Positions 35,478 through 44,197 of a stretch of DNA of 64,000 bases are shown here, one piece after another (position 1 is the first letter of the stretch; every line of letters starts with the position of its first letter). The notes below the pieces were generated by a model. That model saw only the letters and a list, made by a program, of their open reading frames with translations, was not told the origin of the DNA and did no database searches. The stretch lies in NCBI RefSeq assembly GCF_016862215.1, contig NZ_BOMN01000001.1, positions 62,001 to 126,000 on the forward strand, in the 5' to 3' direction. The stretch comes from Winogradskya humida. Its GTDB lineage: Bacteria; Actinomycetota; Actinomycetes; Mycobacteriales; Micromonosporaceae. A program made the position numbers and the translations under genes.

Positions 35478-36070
35478 CCGCGTCCTGCCCTCGCCGAGGA
35501 CCGGGCGGGCGTCTTCCACCAGGTGATCGAAGGCGGCGGCGCGGTCGTGGCCCGGGGCGAGATAGGCGGTGGCGGCCTCGTGGTCGAGCCAGGCCGCGAG
35601 GTCGGCCCGCGCGTGGGCACGCAGCCGTAGATCCGGGTGGCAACCAGCCGCAGGTCCGTGGACAGCCGCTGCCAGACGCCGCCGGCGATCAGCAAGCAAC
35701 GTGAATGCAGGACCGCCCGGTGACGACCACCCTGTCAGCGCCGTGCGCGCCGCGTGCCGTACCTCGGTCACCCGATCGGAGGCGCGAAGCGCGAGCACTG
35801 CGACCGCGGCCGGATGCCGCCGACCGGCGAGCCTGACCACCGCGCCGAAGCCCCACCGAGAGCGTCCAGGGCTGCACGCCGCGCGTCCACACCGCCGTCA
35901 CGCGCCAAGGCCAACAGCGCGGTCGCGAATTCTGCAGGGCGGCCGCCATCGATCGCCGCCCGAAATTCGTCCAACGCCGCGACCTCGGGCAGGTGGTCCC
36001 GCTCACCGGGCGCTCCAGCCATGGGCCGCAACCAGCTCCGCAGCCGCTCGATAAACACCATCGCGGCCAT
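35445..36070 (-). pseudogene. Frameshifted HEAT-repeat-like gene
   Basis: Two minus-strand frames join into one plausible helical-repeat protein. The 5' part (ERLRSWLRPMAGAPGERDHL to ARRAALDALGG) runs to about 35855, then becomes nonsense. A second frame continues with GAVVRLAGRRHPAAVAVLAL to the stop at 35445. The switch falls at a GGGG run (plus-strand CCCC 35851..35854), a typical slippage site. A possible start is ATG 36070 or 36061. It is either a pseudogene or a sequencing/phase-variation frameshift. Confidence 0.6.
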
Positions 36071-36223
36071 CTCCACCCCGTGCCTTACCTCAATGATCGC
36101 GTCGCCGTCATTCTGCGGCGTGCCGACTGCCCGCGCGAACGCATTACGGCTCGTGGCGCACGTGGCCAGGATGCCGCTCGATACATCTTCCACTGAATAC
36201 AGCGTTGGATGTACTGTTCTGGG

Positions 36224-36553
36224 ATGGAGACGGTGACGCACGGCCAGGTGCTGGCTCGGTTCGGGCACGCGCTGTCCGATCCCACCCGGGCGCGGCTGCT
36301 GCTCGCGCTTCGGGAGGCACCCGGCTATCCGGCTGAGCTGGCCGAGCTGATCGGCGTTACCCGGCAGAACCTGTCGAACCATCTGGCCTGTCTGCGCGGC
36401 TGTGGTCTGGTCGTCGCTGTTCCCGAGGGCCGGCGGACGCGTTACGAGCTCACCGACGTCCGTATCCGGCATGCCCTCGATGATCTGCTCGGTCTTGTCC
36501 TGGCTGTCGATCCGGCCGCCTGCCCGGAGGCCGCGGACAAGGATTGCTGCTGA
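36224..36553 (+). CDS. cmtR: CmtR-like Cd/Pb-sensing ArsR-family repressor
   Basis: A 109-aa ArsR/SmtB winged-helix metalloregulator strongly resembling Mycobacterium CmtR. The recognition helix carries TRQNLSNHLACLRGCGLVV, in which the two Cys of CLRGC correspond to the CmtR alpha-4 metal ligands, and AVDPAAC near the C terminus supplies the third Cys. The tail ends in KDCC. ATG 36224 lies downstream of a possible operator region. Stop overlaps the transporter start (TGATG), giving a coupled sensor-efflux operon for Cd(II)/Pb(II) or a related ion. Confidence 0.88.
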   Translation: METVTHGQVLARFGHALSDPTRARLLLALREAPGYPAELAELIGVTRQNLSNHLACLRGCGLVVAVPEGRRTRYELTDVRIRHALDDLLGLVLAVDPAACPEAADKDCC

Positions 36554-37242
36554 TGGGTCTGCCGCTGGTCCCACTCGCCACGGCCGGGCCCGCGCCCGGA
36601 CGGCGTGCGAGGCTGGCTCGGCGGATCCGGTGGCTGGTCGCCACCACCATTGTCTACAACGTCGTCGAGGCCGTCGTGGCGATCGGGGCCGGCACTGCCG
36701 CTTCGTCGACCGCGCTGATCGGATTCGGTCTCGACTCGGTCATCGAGGTGTCGTCGGCTGCGGCGGTCGCCTGGCAGTTCGCCGGATCAGACCCTGGGAA
36801 ACGGGAGAAGACCGCGCTGCGGATCATCGCGGTCTCGTTCTTCGCCCTCGCCGCCTACGTCAGCGTTGAAGCCGTGCGTGTTCTGGTCGGCGGCGGCGCT
36901 GAGGTTGCGCACTCCACGATCGGCATCATCCTGGCCGCCGTGTCCCTGGCCGTGATGCCGGGGCTCTCCTACGCCCAGCGTCGCGCCGGGCGCGAGCTCG
37001 GCTCCCGCACCGCCGTCGCCGACTCGAAGCAGACCCTGCTCTGCACGTACCTGTCCGCGGTCCTTCTCGTCGGCCTCGTCGTCAACAGCATGTTCGGCTG
37101 GAGCTGGGCTGACCCGGTCGCCGCGCTGGTGATCGCCGCCGTCGCGATCAAGGAAGGCCGCGAGGCCTGGCGCGGCGACGCCTGCTGCACACCCCTGCCC
37201 GCGGCCTCAGGCGGCTGCGCCGACGGCTGCTGCACGAAGTAG
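36553..37242 (+). CDS. CDF-like metal efflux transporter with Cys-rich tail
   Basis: A 229-aa membrane protein of the cation-diffusion-facilitator superfamily with five to six TMs (VATTIVYNVVEAVVAIGAG; ALIGFGLDSVIEVSSAAAV; IIAVSFFALAAYVSVEAV; LSAVLLVGLVVNSMFGW). The canonical metal-site residues are replaced by LDSVIE in TM2 and ADSKQTLLC in TM5, a variant I associate with CmtR-linked transporters. The C-terminal cytosolic domain is replaced by a cysteine cluster (DACC...GGCADGCC), probably metal-binding. It is translated coupled to cmtR. Confidence 0.85.
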   Translation: MGLPLVPLATAGPAPGRRARLARRIRWLVATTIVYNVVEAVVAIGAGTAASSTALIGFGLDSVIEVSSAAAVAWQFAGSDPGKREKTALRIIAVSFFALAAYVSVEAVRVLVGGGAEVAHSTIGIILAAVSLAVMPGLSYAQRRAGRELGSRTAVADSKQTLLCTYLSAVLLVGLVVNSMFGWSWADPVAALVIAAVAIKEGREAWRGDACCTPLPAASGGCADGCCTK

Positions 37243-37295
37243 CCCCCGCACTACAAGACCCCTGCCTGGGCCTGTGACGGGAGTGGCTGCGGAAG

Positions 37296-37314
37296 ACCCC
37301 TGAGCAAACGGGGT
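37296..37314 (+). terminator. Weak hairpin after the metal-efflux operon
   Basis: ACCCC (37296..37300) and GGGGT (37310..37314) with a 9-nt loop, 54 bases after the transporter stop. AGACCCCTG is also repeated nearby (about 37256 and 37294). Short stem and no U-tract, so only a tentative terminator. Confidence 0.35.
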
Positions 37315-37433
37315 TGCAGCAGGGGTTCAGCTTCGTCATCGCTTGGATCACCGCTCATTCGTCTCGGAACCACACCGACTTTGCCCGTAACGGCGCCTTC
37401 ACAACGAGGGCGGGCATAGACGGGGGAACACAC

Positions 37434-38336
37434 ATGGAGCAGAAGTCAACGCTGGCCCGATCGATGAATTCCGTTCTTCGTCCCTCGCGCTGGAAGCTGG
37501 CTTCCGCGGTAACGGCCACCGCTCTGGCGCTGACCTCCATGGTGAATGTCTCCGCCGCCGAAGCCGCGAAGAGCACCGACGCCGCGACGAGCACCGGGGC
37601 CGCCGCAGCGGCCGTCCTGCCGTCCGGGCAGGCGATGCCGGTGGGCAACATCAACGCGTGGAAGCAGATCTTCAGCGACGACTTCAACCAGAACGTTCCG
37701 CTCGGCAGCTTCCCCGCGGCCGTCTCCAACAAGTGGGGCGCTTACGCCGACGGCTGGACGGACACGAGCAAGAACGGCACCTACGCTCCCTCGAAGGTCA
37801 TCAGCGTCAAGAACGGCGTGATGGACATGAACATCCGGACCGAGGACGGCAAGTCGCTCGTGTCGGCTCCCGTCCCGAAGATCAACGGTGCGAACGCCGG
37901 CGAGGGGCAGCTCTACGGGCGTTACGCGGTCCGTTTCCGGTCGGACAAGCTCGCCGGTTACAAGATCGCCTGGCTGCTGTGGCCGGACAGCGACCAGTGG
38001 GGCGAGGGCGAGATCGACTTCCCGGAGGCCGACCTGGACGGCAAGATCTGGGGCTTCATGCACCACAAGAACAAGCCGATGGACCAGGACTGGTACGAGA
38101 CCAAGTCGGCCACGAACGCCTGGCACACCGCCGTCCTCGAGTGGCACCCGAACTACGTCCGCTACCTGCTCGACGGTGTGCAGATCGGCAAGTCGACCGA
38201 TGTCTCGAAGATCCCCTCGACGCCCATGCACTGGGTCCTGCAGACCGAGACCAACCTGGACGGCGTGAAGCCCGCCGCCGCGGTGGCCGGTCACCTGCAG
38301 ATCGACTGGGTCGCCGTCTACAAGCTGCAGCGGTAA
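37434..38336 (+). CDS. Secreted GH16-family glycoside hydrolase, paralogue 1
   Basis: A 300-aa secreted enzyme. It has a signal peptide at residues 1-45 (basic PSRWK, hydrophobic core, cleavage near AAEAA), an Ala/Thr linker, and a GH16 beta-jelly-roll from about residue 70. The catalytic motif is GEIDFPEA (ExDxxE) near residues 192-197; YGRYAVRFR and HTAVLEWHPNYVRYLLDG are typical flanking strands. ATG 37434 has GGGGGA upstream. It is paralogous to the enzyme at 40798, and the two flank a glycosyltransferase/methyltransferase pair. It probably trims or depolymerises the polysaccharide made by this locus. Confidence 0.9.
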   Translation: MEQKSTLARSMNSVLRPSRWKLASAVTATALALTSMVNVSAAEAAKSTDAATSTGAAAAAVLPSGQAMPVGNINAWKQIFSDDFNQNVPLGSFPAAVSNKWGAYADGWTDTSKNGTYAPSKVISVKNGVMDMNIRTEDGKSLVSAPVPKINGANAGEGQLYGRYAVRFRSDKLAGYKIAWLLWPDSDQWGEGEIDFPEADLDGKIWGFMHHKNKPMDQDWYETKSATNAWHTAVLEWHPNYVRYLLDGVQIGKSTDVSKIPSTPMHWVLQTETNLDGVKPAAAVAGHLQIDWVAVYKLQR

Positions 38337-38356
38337 CAGCACCACGATGACGGCCG

Positions 38357-38393
38357 GGGGCCGGAACCATGCCGAGCGCGTGGTTCCGGCCCC
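38357..38393. terminator. Strong bidirectional hairpin terminator
   Basis: GGGGCCGGAACCATG (38357..38371) pairs with CGTGGTTCCGGCCCC (38379..38393), 14 of 15 Watson-Crick plus one wobble, loop of 7. It sits in the 61-bp gap between the convergent GH16 and methyltransferase genes. Confidence 0.85.
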
Positions 38394-38397
38394 GCTG

Positions 38398-39114
38398 TCA
38401 TCTCGCCGCGACGCACGCGACGACCGGGAAGGAAGCATCCTGGCCGGTCAGCCGCGGCACCGGCACCTCCTCGGCCGCGAGACCGAGCAGCAACGCGGCC
38501 GCCGCGAGGGAATTCCCGAACCCTTGCACCTCACCGGTGAGACCCGCCCGTTCGAGGGTCACCGCGAAGCCCCGCGGTGTCCACCGCCACTGGTCCATGT
38601 CCGGGGCCTCCGGATCGATCCGGCCGACACACGGCACCGTGATCAGGGCCGTTCCTCCCGGCCTCAGAGCGAGTTTCACCGTACGCAGCGCCGCCTGCGG
38701 ATCCGTGTACTGCAGCACCTGGGTCAGGATCACGCAGTCGAACCTGTTCTTGCCGATGGAGCCGGCGACGTTCAGATCGGCGTGCAGATCGGCCGCCTTG
38801 TTGCCCTCGTCGACGTCCACGATCGTCCGGGTCGCCGCCGAACCGTATTTCTCCGAGTAGAGCGCGGACCGGACCTCGAGGACGTCACCCGCGATCAGTC
38901 CCTCGTTCGCCTTCATGAACTGCTCGATGTAGTGCCTGTCGACGGGCAGTCCCCGGTCCCAGCCGTACACCTGGCTGAACGGGGCCCGCCGGGCGATGTC
39001 ACCCCAGTCCACCCGCAGTCCCGGCAGGCTTCTGTTGACCCGGCCCACGTTCAGCACCGCGACCTTGCGTATGGGCTCCGGTAACAACCTCGCAAGCCGC
39101 CGCACCGCGCTCAT
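38398..39114 (-). CDS. SAM-dependent methyltransferase
   Basis: A 238-aa class I methyltransferase-like protein. SAM-site region is IAGDVLEVRSALYSEKYG (residues about 73-90), with FDCVILTQVLQYTDPQAAL near 125 and LRPGGTALITVP near 150. It overlaps the upstream GT2 gene (ATGA) and so is coexpressed with it. The family is often found in polysaccharide clusters, where it methylates a sugar or acts as a chain cap; target not determinable. Confidence 0.85.
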   Translation of the reverse strand: MSAVRRLARLLPEPIRKVAVLNVGRVNRSLPGLRVDWGDIARRAPFSQVYGWDRGLPVDRHYIEQFMKANEGLIAGDVLEVRSALYSEKYGSAATRTIVDVDEGNKAADLHADLNVAGSIGKNRFDCVILTQVLQYTDPQAALRTVKLALRPGGTALITVPCVGRIDPEAPDMDQWRWTPRGFAVTLERAGLTGEVQGFGNSLAAAALLLGLAAEEVPVPRLTGQDASFPVVACVAAR

Positions 39115-40457
39115 CGCCGCTCCTCCACGACGCTCGCCCCGGCCCGTGGTCGCGGGGGCGCGGCGGCGTGCACGTTCCGGCGGGAACGTGCGTACAGAAA
39201 GGGTCCCGCTGCCAGACCGGCGATCTCGCGGCGTAGTGCCCCGGGCGGCGCCGAGTGCTCCGCCTGCAGACGCTGGTTCGTGGCGAACGGGATCTTCGCC
39301 ATTTTGATCACGCCGTACGGGAGCCTGAGCAGGATCTGCGAACGGGTGGAGCGTTGTGCGAGAAGTTTCGTGAGGAAGGCTGCGAGCCCCGCTCCGTACC
39401 CGAACATCTGTTTGCGAAGTGAGTCCTGGTCTGCCCGGTGGTGATGCCAGACCAGCGCAGCCGGTTCATAGGCGATGGCACCGCCGCCGGTGAGAACCCG
39501 GACGAAAACGTCGAGGTCCTCACCGCCCTTGGTGTCCGTGCCCGCGCCCAGGGCCTCGTCGAAACCACCGAGCGCCCGAAGGCTGTCGCGGTCGAACGCG
39601 AAGCTGGCACCCGTCCCGAAGATGCCGGCCGAGTAGGGGTACAGCGCACCGTGACCGGATCGGTCGCGAAGGTCGAACAGGGCCGGCGCGCACCGGCTGG
39701 ACCAGGACGAGGTCCGCGCGTCGAAGTACGCCTCGGAGTCGTTGGAGATGGACGCCGTGCAGACCAGGCCGGTGACACAGACGACGTCGGGTCGCCGGCT
39801 GAAACCGCGCAGGACCCCGTGGACCCAGCGGGGATCAACCGAGACGTCGTCGTCCGTGTAGGCGACATACCGTCCGCGGGCTGCGGCGAGTCCCGCGTTC
39901 CTCGCTCTCGACAGGCCGGGGCGGGGTTCGAGGACATAGCGGAACCGCGGGTCGGTCAGGGCCAGCCGGCTGACCAGCCGCTCGGTCGACTCATCGCTCG
40001 GCGCGTTGTCGACGATGATGAACTCGACGCGGGGATACGAGATCTCAGCGAGCCGTCCGACACAGTCCTGGAGCATCTCGCCGCGGTCACGCGTGCAGAC
40101 AATCACCGAAACGTGCTCGGACGTGTCCACTTCGCTCGGGCAACCCCGCGCTGCGGCGCCCGGACGGTACCCGGGGCCGGCGCCGGGGGCCGGGACGCCC
40201 TCGGCAGCCAGATGCGCTCCGATCCGATCCCCGAATCGCCGCCACGCCTCGGCGAGAATCGCCGGAGTGGTGGCCTCCTCCCGGGTCAGGGTCAGGTATC
40301 CGACGGGCTCGTCATGGATGCGGATCAGAACACGCACCAGCGGCTCACCCGCCTGCGCGACGACAGCCCGCAGATCCCGTGACCCGGATACCTCGAACTC
40401 GCAGCACCAGGTGGCACCATCGATGGACACGGGATCCGACACTGTTTCTGCATTCAT
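39111..40457 (-). CDS. GT2 glycosyltransferase with N-terminal extension, paralogue A
   Basis: A 448-aa family-2 glycosyltransferase, cytosolic or membrane-associated. An N-terminal extension of about 115 aa precedes the GT-A domain. Motifs: VSVIVCTRDRGEMLQDC, FIIVDNAPSDES, GLSRARNAGLAAARG, YVAYTDDDVSVDP (DDD near residue 220), and GGEDLDVFVRVL near 340. The C-terminal region is shared with the GT2 at 44198..45460 (YPYSAGIFGTGAS, YGAGLAAFLTK). Start ATG 40457 with GGGGAA upstream. It is coupled to the methyltransferase and divergent from the second GH16 gene. Confidence 0.9.
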   Translation of the reverse strand: MNAETVSDPVSIDGATWCCEFEVSGSRDLRAVVAQAGEPLVRVLIRIHDEPVGYLTLTREEATTPAILAEAWRRFGDRIGAHLAAEGVPAPGAGPGYRPGAAARGCPSEVDTSEHVSVIVCTRDRGEMLQDCVGRLAEISYPRVEFIIVDNAPSDESTERLVSRLALTDPRFRYVLEPRPGLSRARNAGLAAARGRYVAYTDDDVSVDPRWVHGVLRGFSRRPDVVCVTGLVCTASISNDSEAYFDARTSSWSSRCAPALFDLRDRSGHGALYPYSAGIFGTGASFAFDRDSLRALGGFDEALGAGTDTKGGEDLDVFVRVLTGGGAIAYEPAALVWHHHRADQDSLRKQMFGYGAGLAAFLTKLLAQRSTRSQILLRLPYGVIKMAKIPFATNQRLQAEHSAPPGALRREIAGLAAGPFLYARSRRNVHAAAPPRPRAGASVVEERR

Positions 40458-40797
40458 ATAAGATTCCCCAACAGCGTTCAGACGAGTTATCCGCGCGGCT
40501 CGGCGATGTCGCCACCAGCCCCGGACGGACTCAAGGTCTGCGGCCTGCGGCCGCAATGTGCGCAGCGTCGCGGCCCGCACAACAGGGCCGCCACGATTCT
40601 TCCCTCCTTCGACATTACGGTGCGACGAGGCAGGGTCAAGCGATAGCTGGTTGATACAACGACGGCCGCCGACCTTTCTGCCCTTACGGCGCAATGAACC
40701 ACCCGGGGGGACTACCCCTTCGGTGGGCATTTTCATGACTCCGGTATCTACGTTTATGGTGAAGTCCGGCCCGGCATTCCAAACGCAAGGAAACCCT
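40458..40797. other. Divergent regulatory region between GT2 and GH16 genes
   Basis: 340 bases between two divergent genes. No reading frame looks coding. The region is less G+C-rich near 40735..40800, where the plus-strand promoter of the GH16 gene is expected; the GTG start at 40798 has AAGGAAA upstream. An earlier in-frame ATG (40756) is a possible alternative start. I could not identify convincing operator symmetry. Confidence 0.5.
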
Positions 40798-41697
40798 GTG
40801 ATACAGCACCGGACGCACCACGCGCCGAATAAGAGGAACGCTCACTGGAACCGGGCCCGCCGACTGGCCGCCGCCACGCTCCTGTTGCTGTTTCCCGGCT
40901 CCCCCGCGACATATTCGTCCATGCTGAGGGAACCGCCCGTGACACCGTCCGCGACGGCCACGCACTCGCCGTCGGGGCAGCCGATGCCGGTGGGTGACGT
41001 GCCGGGCTGGCGGCAGATCTTCAAGGATGACTTCACCTCCGACGTGCCCCTGGGCCAGTTTCCCGCGGCGCAGCCGTGGAAATGGTCGGCATACGACGAG
41101 GGCTGGCGCGACACCAGCCGCAACGGCACCTACTCCCCCGCCCGCGTCGTCAGCGTCAAAAACAGCATCATGGACCTCTATGTGAGAACCGAGCAGAACG
41201 TGCACCTCGTCGCCGCCCCGCTGCCCCGGATCTATGGCCCCGGAACACAGGGGGGCCTCATTTACGGACGGTACGCCGTACGATTCCGTGCCGACCCCAC
41301 TCCGGGCTTCAAGATGGCCTGGCTGCTCTGGCCGGACAGCGAGAAATGGACCGACGGCGAGATCGATTTCCCGGAGGGCGAACTGACCGGCGAGATCGAG
41401 GCCTTTCTGCACCACAAAGGCGCCCCGACAACGCAGGAGGCCTTCAAAAGCGGATCCGGTTTCAACGAGTGGCACACCGCGGTCATCGAATGGACCCCCA
41501 CCGAGGTACGTTTCCTGCTCGACGGAAAATTGCTGGGAGTCGTAACCGATCGCAATATTATTCCGGACCATCCCATGCATTGGGTGCTGCAGACGGAGAC
41601 GGCTCTGGACGGGCGCCGGCCGGCATCGCAGGCGAAGGGACACATCCAGATCGACTGGATAACCGCGTACAGCCTCGAGATTCCGTCGAATTTCTAG
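40798..41697 (+). CDS. Secreted GH16-family glycoside hydrolase, paralogue 2
   Basis: A 299-aa secreted GH16 enzyme. The N terminus has a basic stretch (NRARRL) and hydrophobic core AAATLLLLFPG. The mature enzyme begins near SPSGQPMPVGD and follows paralogue 1 closely (PVGD.PGW.QIF, NGTY.P, YGRYAVRFR). Catalytic motif GEIDFPEG is near residue 190. C-terminal strands include HTAVIEWTPTEVRFLLDG and GHIQIDWITAYSLE. No carbohydrate-binding module is attached. It converges with the small membrane protein operon; a short hairpin follows. Confidence 0.88.
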   Translation: MIQHRTHHAPNKRNAHWNRARRLAAATLLLLFPGSPATYSSMLREPPVTPSATATHSPSGQPMPVGDVPGWRQIFKDDFTSDVPLGQFPAAQPWKWSAYDEGWRDTSRNGTYSPARVVSVKNSIMDLYVRTEQNVHLVAAPLPRIYGPGTQGGLIYGRYAVRFRADPTPGFKMAWLLWPDSEKWTDGEIDFPEGELTGEIEAFLHHKGAPTTQEAFKSGSGFNEWHTAVIEWTPTEVRFLLDGKLLGVVTDRNIIPDHPMHWVLQTETALDGRRPASQAKGHIQIDWITAYSLEIPSNF

Positions 41698-41702
41698 GGC
41701 CG

Positions 41703-41718
41703 CCCCGCCGGGCCGGGG
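41703..41718. terminator. Short hairpin between convergent genes
   Basis: CCCCG (41703..41707) and CGGGG (41714..41718) with a 6-nt loop lie in the 22-bp gap between the GH16 gene stop (41697) and the membrane gene stop (41720). A short G+C stem, plausible as a shared terminator. Confidence 0.4.
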
Positions 41719-41719
41719 G

Positions 41720-41917
41720 CTATGCGGCCACCACGGCGAACCGCATCACCATGAGGGCGATCGACACCGACACGAGAACGTACGCGCCCAGCGTGGTCGC
41801 CCGTGACCACCTGGCATCGCCCCGCCGCTCCGACACGAACATCGCCGCCATGCAGCCCACCAGGGCGACGGCGGCGACCACGATGCCCAGAACAGGTGAG
41901 ATCAGGTCATCCAGCAA
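41720..41917 (-). CDS. Small two-TM membrane protein, 65 aa
   Basis: A 65-aa protein of two predicted TM helices (SPVLGIVVAAVALVGCMAAM and LGAYVLVSVSIALMVMRFAV) with a basic loop (SERRGDARWSR). Start TTG 41917 has GGGAGG upstream and overlaps the previous gene by 11 bases. It is the last gene of the polysaccharide operon. Probably an accessory subunit of the large membrane protein; no family recognised. Confidence 0.6.
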   Translation of the reverse strand: MLDDLISPVLGIVVAAVALVGCMAAMFVSERRGDARWSRATTLGAYVLVSVSIALMVMRFAVVAA

Positions 41918-42293
41918 CGGAACCAGCCTCCCGCCGTCGCTTCATGATCGCCCCTCGGACCGACGCCGCCGCCGCGATCAGCACGGTGCAGACCAACTGG
42001 GAGGCGATGACCGCCGGCGGTGACCAGTGCCCCGAGTACAGCGAGATCTGCGCCCCGACGACCAGGGTCGCGCAGCCGAGCGAGACGGCGATCACGAAGC
42101 CCAGCAGCGGGTCCGCGATGTTGAGCAGCAGCACAAAACCCAGGCCTGGCCCGGCCAGCAACGGAATGCCGACACCGATGACGCGGGCCGGTGACCCGCC
42201 GGGGTCGGCCCCCGCCAGCGACGCCCATACCAGCGCGATCGCGGCCCACACGGCAAGGCCCGCAGCCGTGCCGACGGTCCAACCAGGCTTCAT
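41907..42293 (-). CDS. Small four-TM membrane protein, 128 aa
   Basis: A 128-aa protein with about four TM helices (GTAAGLAVWAAIALVWASLAG, IPLLAGPGLGFVLLLNIADP, LLGFVIAVSLGCATLVVGAQ, VIASQLVCTVLIAAAASVRG) and a basic C-terminal tail (KRRREAG). It overlaps the large membrane protein gene (ATGA) and the following 65-aa gene, so all three are translated together. Function unknown; its placement suggests a role in polysaccharide assembly or export. Confidence 0.7.
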   Translation of the reverse strand: MKPGWTVGTAAGLAVWAAIALVWASLAGADPGGSPARVIGVGIPLLAGPGLGFVLLLNIADPLLGFVIAVSLGCATLVVGAQISLYSGHWSPPAVIASQLVCTVLIAAAASVRGAIMKRRREAGSVAG

Positions 42294-44149
42294 CGCCGCG
42301 CCTCCTTCACCGGCTCGAGCCGGTAGACCGTCGCATCGTCGTTGTGGAAGACCGTCGTGAACCGCCGGCTCCCCACGATGTCCCGCTGGACCGAGCGTCC
42401 CCAGTCCGCGGGAAGTCCGTAGACCTCCTCGCCGTACGCGATCTGTCCCCTGGTCACGATGAGATAGGCGCCCTTCGGATTCGTGCCCATCGCGGCGATG
42501 GCGAGATCGACGCGATGCACCGCGAACTGGTCCAGGACCGCCTGGGCGTAGTCATACTGGGAGAGTCCGATGTTGCGCCAGGACAGGTTCGGTGAGAGAC
42601 AGACCAGGGTGCTGCCGTACGGCGCGATGTCGTAGAGCGCCGCGACCGCCGCGCCCTCCTGGGCCGAGACGTGCTCGTAGCTCTCGTTGCCGTACCGCGC
42701 GACCAGGCTCACGGGCAGCACGAGCAGACCTGCCACGGCCACGACCGCGGCGACCGGGCGTGCTCTGGCGGCGAGCGAGGCACACGCGTGCGCGGCGAGC
42801 AACGCCGTTGCCGGCAGGGAGAACAGGTAGACGCGCAACATCCCTTCGCCGCCGTAGGCCTGCAATCCGAGCATGAGGAACGGGGCGCCGGCGATGATCC
42901 CGAGGATCAGGCCGTACTTCCTGCTGCGGAGCAGATGGATCAGACCGGCTGCCGCCAACAGCCACATGACCCCCGCGAAGGCGATACGCAGATTGACGAT
43001 CGCCTGATGCACGGTGCTGCCGACGATCCGCGACCCCACCCCGGAACTGACCACCGAGCTGACCTGCCCGGCGGATCCGAAGATCGCGCTCATGTGCCCG
43101 TTCCAGTAGTCCTGCGCGCCGTAGCACAGCCAGCCGACCGTGATGATGACCGTGGCCAGCGGGAGCAGCGCGATCCGGAGCACTCCGGTCAATGCGAGCA
43201 GGCACAGCGTCATCGCGAGCATGAACGGCGTGAGCTGGTGGCTCATCGCCACGGCCGCTGACACGATCACCAGCAGGACGATCAGAAAGGAGCGCTGGCC
43301 ATAGGTGACTGCGGCGCCCTCGGGGTTCACGTCGGCGGGCAGCGTCAGCATCGCCCGGATGCGCCCCACCGGACGCGATCGTGTCACGCTCCTCGCGCCG
43401 CCCAGGAACACCGCGGTGACCACGGAGAGGCCGGCCAGGTGCAGGAAGAAGGCGAACGCCTGGGGGGCGAAGTAGTCCTGGCCCACCCAGTTCGCCACCG
43501 TGAAGACCCACAGACCGGTCCAGCGCACCCGGGCGGAACCGTGCAGCGCCCGGAAGAGCAGGGCCAGGGGCGCCAGGAAGAGCAGGGCGAAGCACATCGG
43601 CGCCCATCGCAGCAGCGAGAGGGGTTCCAGGCCGACGGCCTCGCTGAAAACGCCCGCGGCCGCGAAGAACCCCGGCCAGCTGAACCGGGCGTCCATCCCG
43701 GTAGCCGTTTCCCCGGTCTGCAGAATCTGCGTCGTGAAGCCGGCATGCAGCCAGGCGGTCGCGAACCGGGGCATCGACTCCGAGAACGCCACCGATCCAT
43801 AGATCGTGATGACCTGGGCGGCCAGGGCGAGCGACAGGACCACCCGGCGCATGCCCCGCTGCAACTCGTGAAAGAAGACGATCGCGGGAAGCACCAGGAG
43901 GAACAGGTATGGCCAGGGCAGCGCCTCGACGATGCCCCAGGGGCCGATGTTGCCGTCCGCTCTGCCCCTGATCAGGACATAGCCGGTGACGACGCCCGCG
44001 ACGAGAACGGCGGGCTTCGCCCCGGCCCGGATGATGCCCGGGCGCGGGTCCCGATGGCCCGCACCCGTGCCCCGTGCGGTCTCATCGTCATGCGCAGCGT
44101 CCGGCGGGCCCGGCGGGGGTAGGTACCGGGTCACGCTGTTACTGATCAC
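42290..44149 (-). CDS. Large multi-pass membrane protein, candidate polymerase or GT-C transferase
   Basis: A 619-aa protein with roughly 11-13 TM helices, starting at GTG 44149. TMs begin near residue 48. A soluble segment follows the last TM from about 500 (VARYGNESYEHVSAQEGAAV) to the C terminus. This topology and extracytoplasmic tail fit GT-C glycosyltransferases (ArnT/PMT-like) or Wzy-type polymerases, but I see no diagnostic acidic DxD motif early in the chain. Given that the locus has GTs and a flippase but no other polymerase candidate, a Wzy-like role is my best guess. It is coupled to two small membrane proteins. Confidence 0.65.
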   Translation of the reverse strand: MISNSVTRYLPPPGPPDAAHDDETARGTGAGHRDPRPGIIRAGAKPAVLVAGVVTGYVLIRGRADGNIGPWGIVEALPWPYLFLLVLPAIVFFHELQRGMRRVVLSLALAAQVITIYGSVAFSESMPRFATAWLHAGFTTQILQTGETATGMDARFSWPGFFAAAGVFSEAVGLEPLSLLRWAPMCFALLFLAPLALLFRALHGSARVRWTGLWVFTVANWVGQDYFAPQAFAFFLHLAGLSVVTAVFLGGARSVTRSRPVGRIRAMLTLPADVNPEGAAVTYGQRSFLIVLLVIVSAAVAMSHQLTPFMLAMTLCLLALTGVLRIALLPLATVIITVGWLCYGAQDYWNGHMSAIFGSAGQVSSVVSSGVGSRIVGSTVHQAIVNLRIAFAGVMWLLAAAGLIHLLRSRKYGLILGIIAGAPFLMLGLQAYGGEGMLRVYLFSLPATALLAAHACASLAARARPVAAVVAVAGLLVLPVSLVARYGNESYEHVSAQEGAAVAALYDIAPYGSTLVCLSPNLSWRNIGLSQYDYAQAVLDQFAVHRVDLAIAAMGTNPKGAYLIVTRGQIAYGEEVYGLPADWGRSVQRDIVGSRRFTTVFHNDDATVYRLEPVKEARR

Positions 44150-44197
44150 TGATCGACACCATCCGTAAAGCTGCTCGTCGCACCCCGGGAGAAATGA

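Noticed and set aside
36197-36223. CmtR operator near TACAG...TACTGT
   Set aside because: The two halves are not proper inverted repeats, so I do not list it as an operator.
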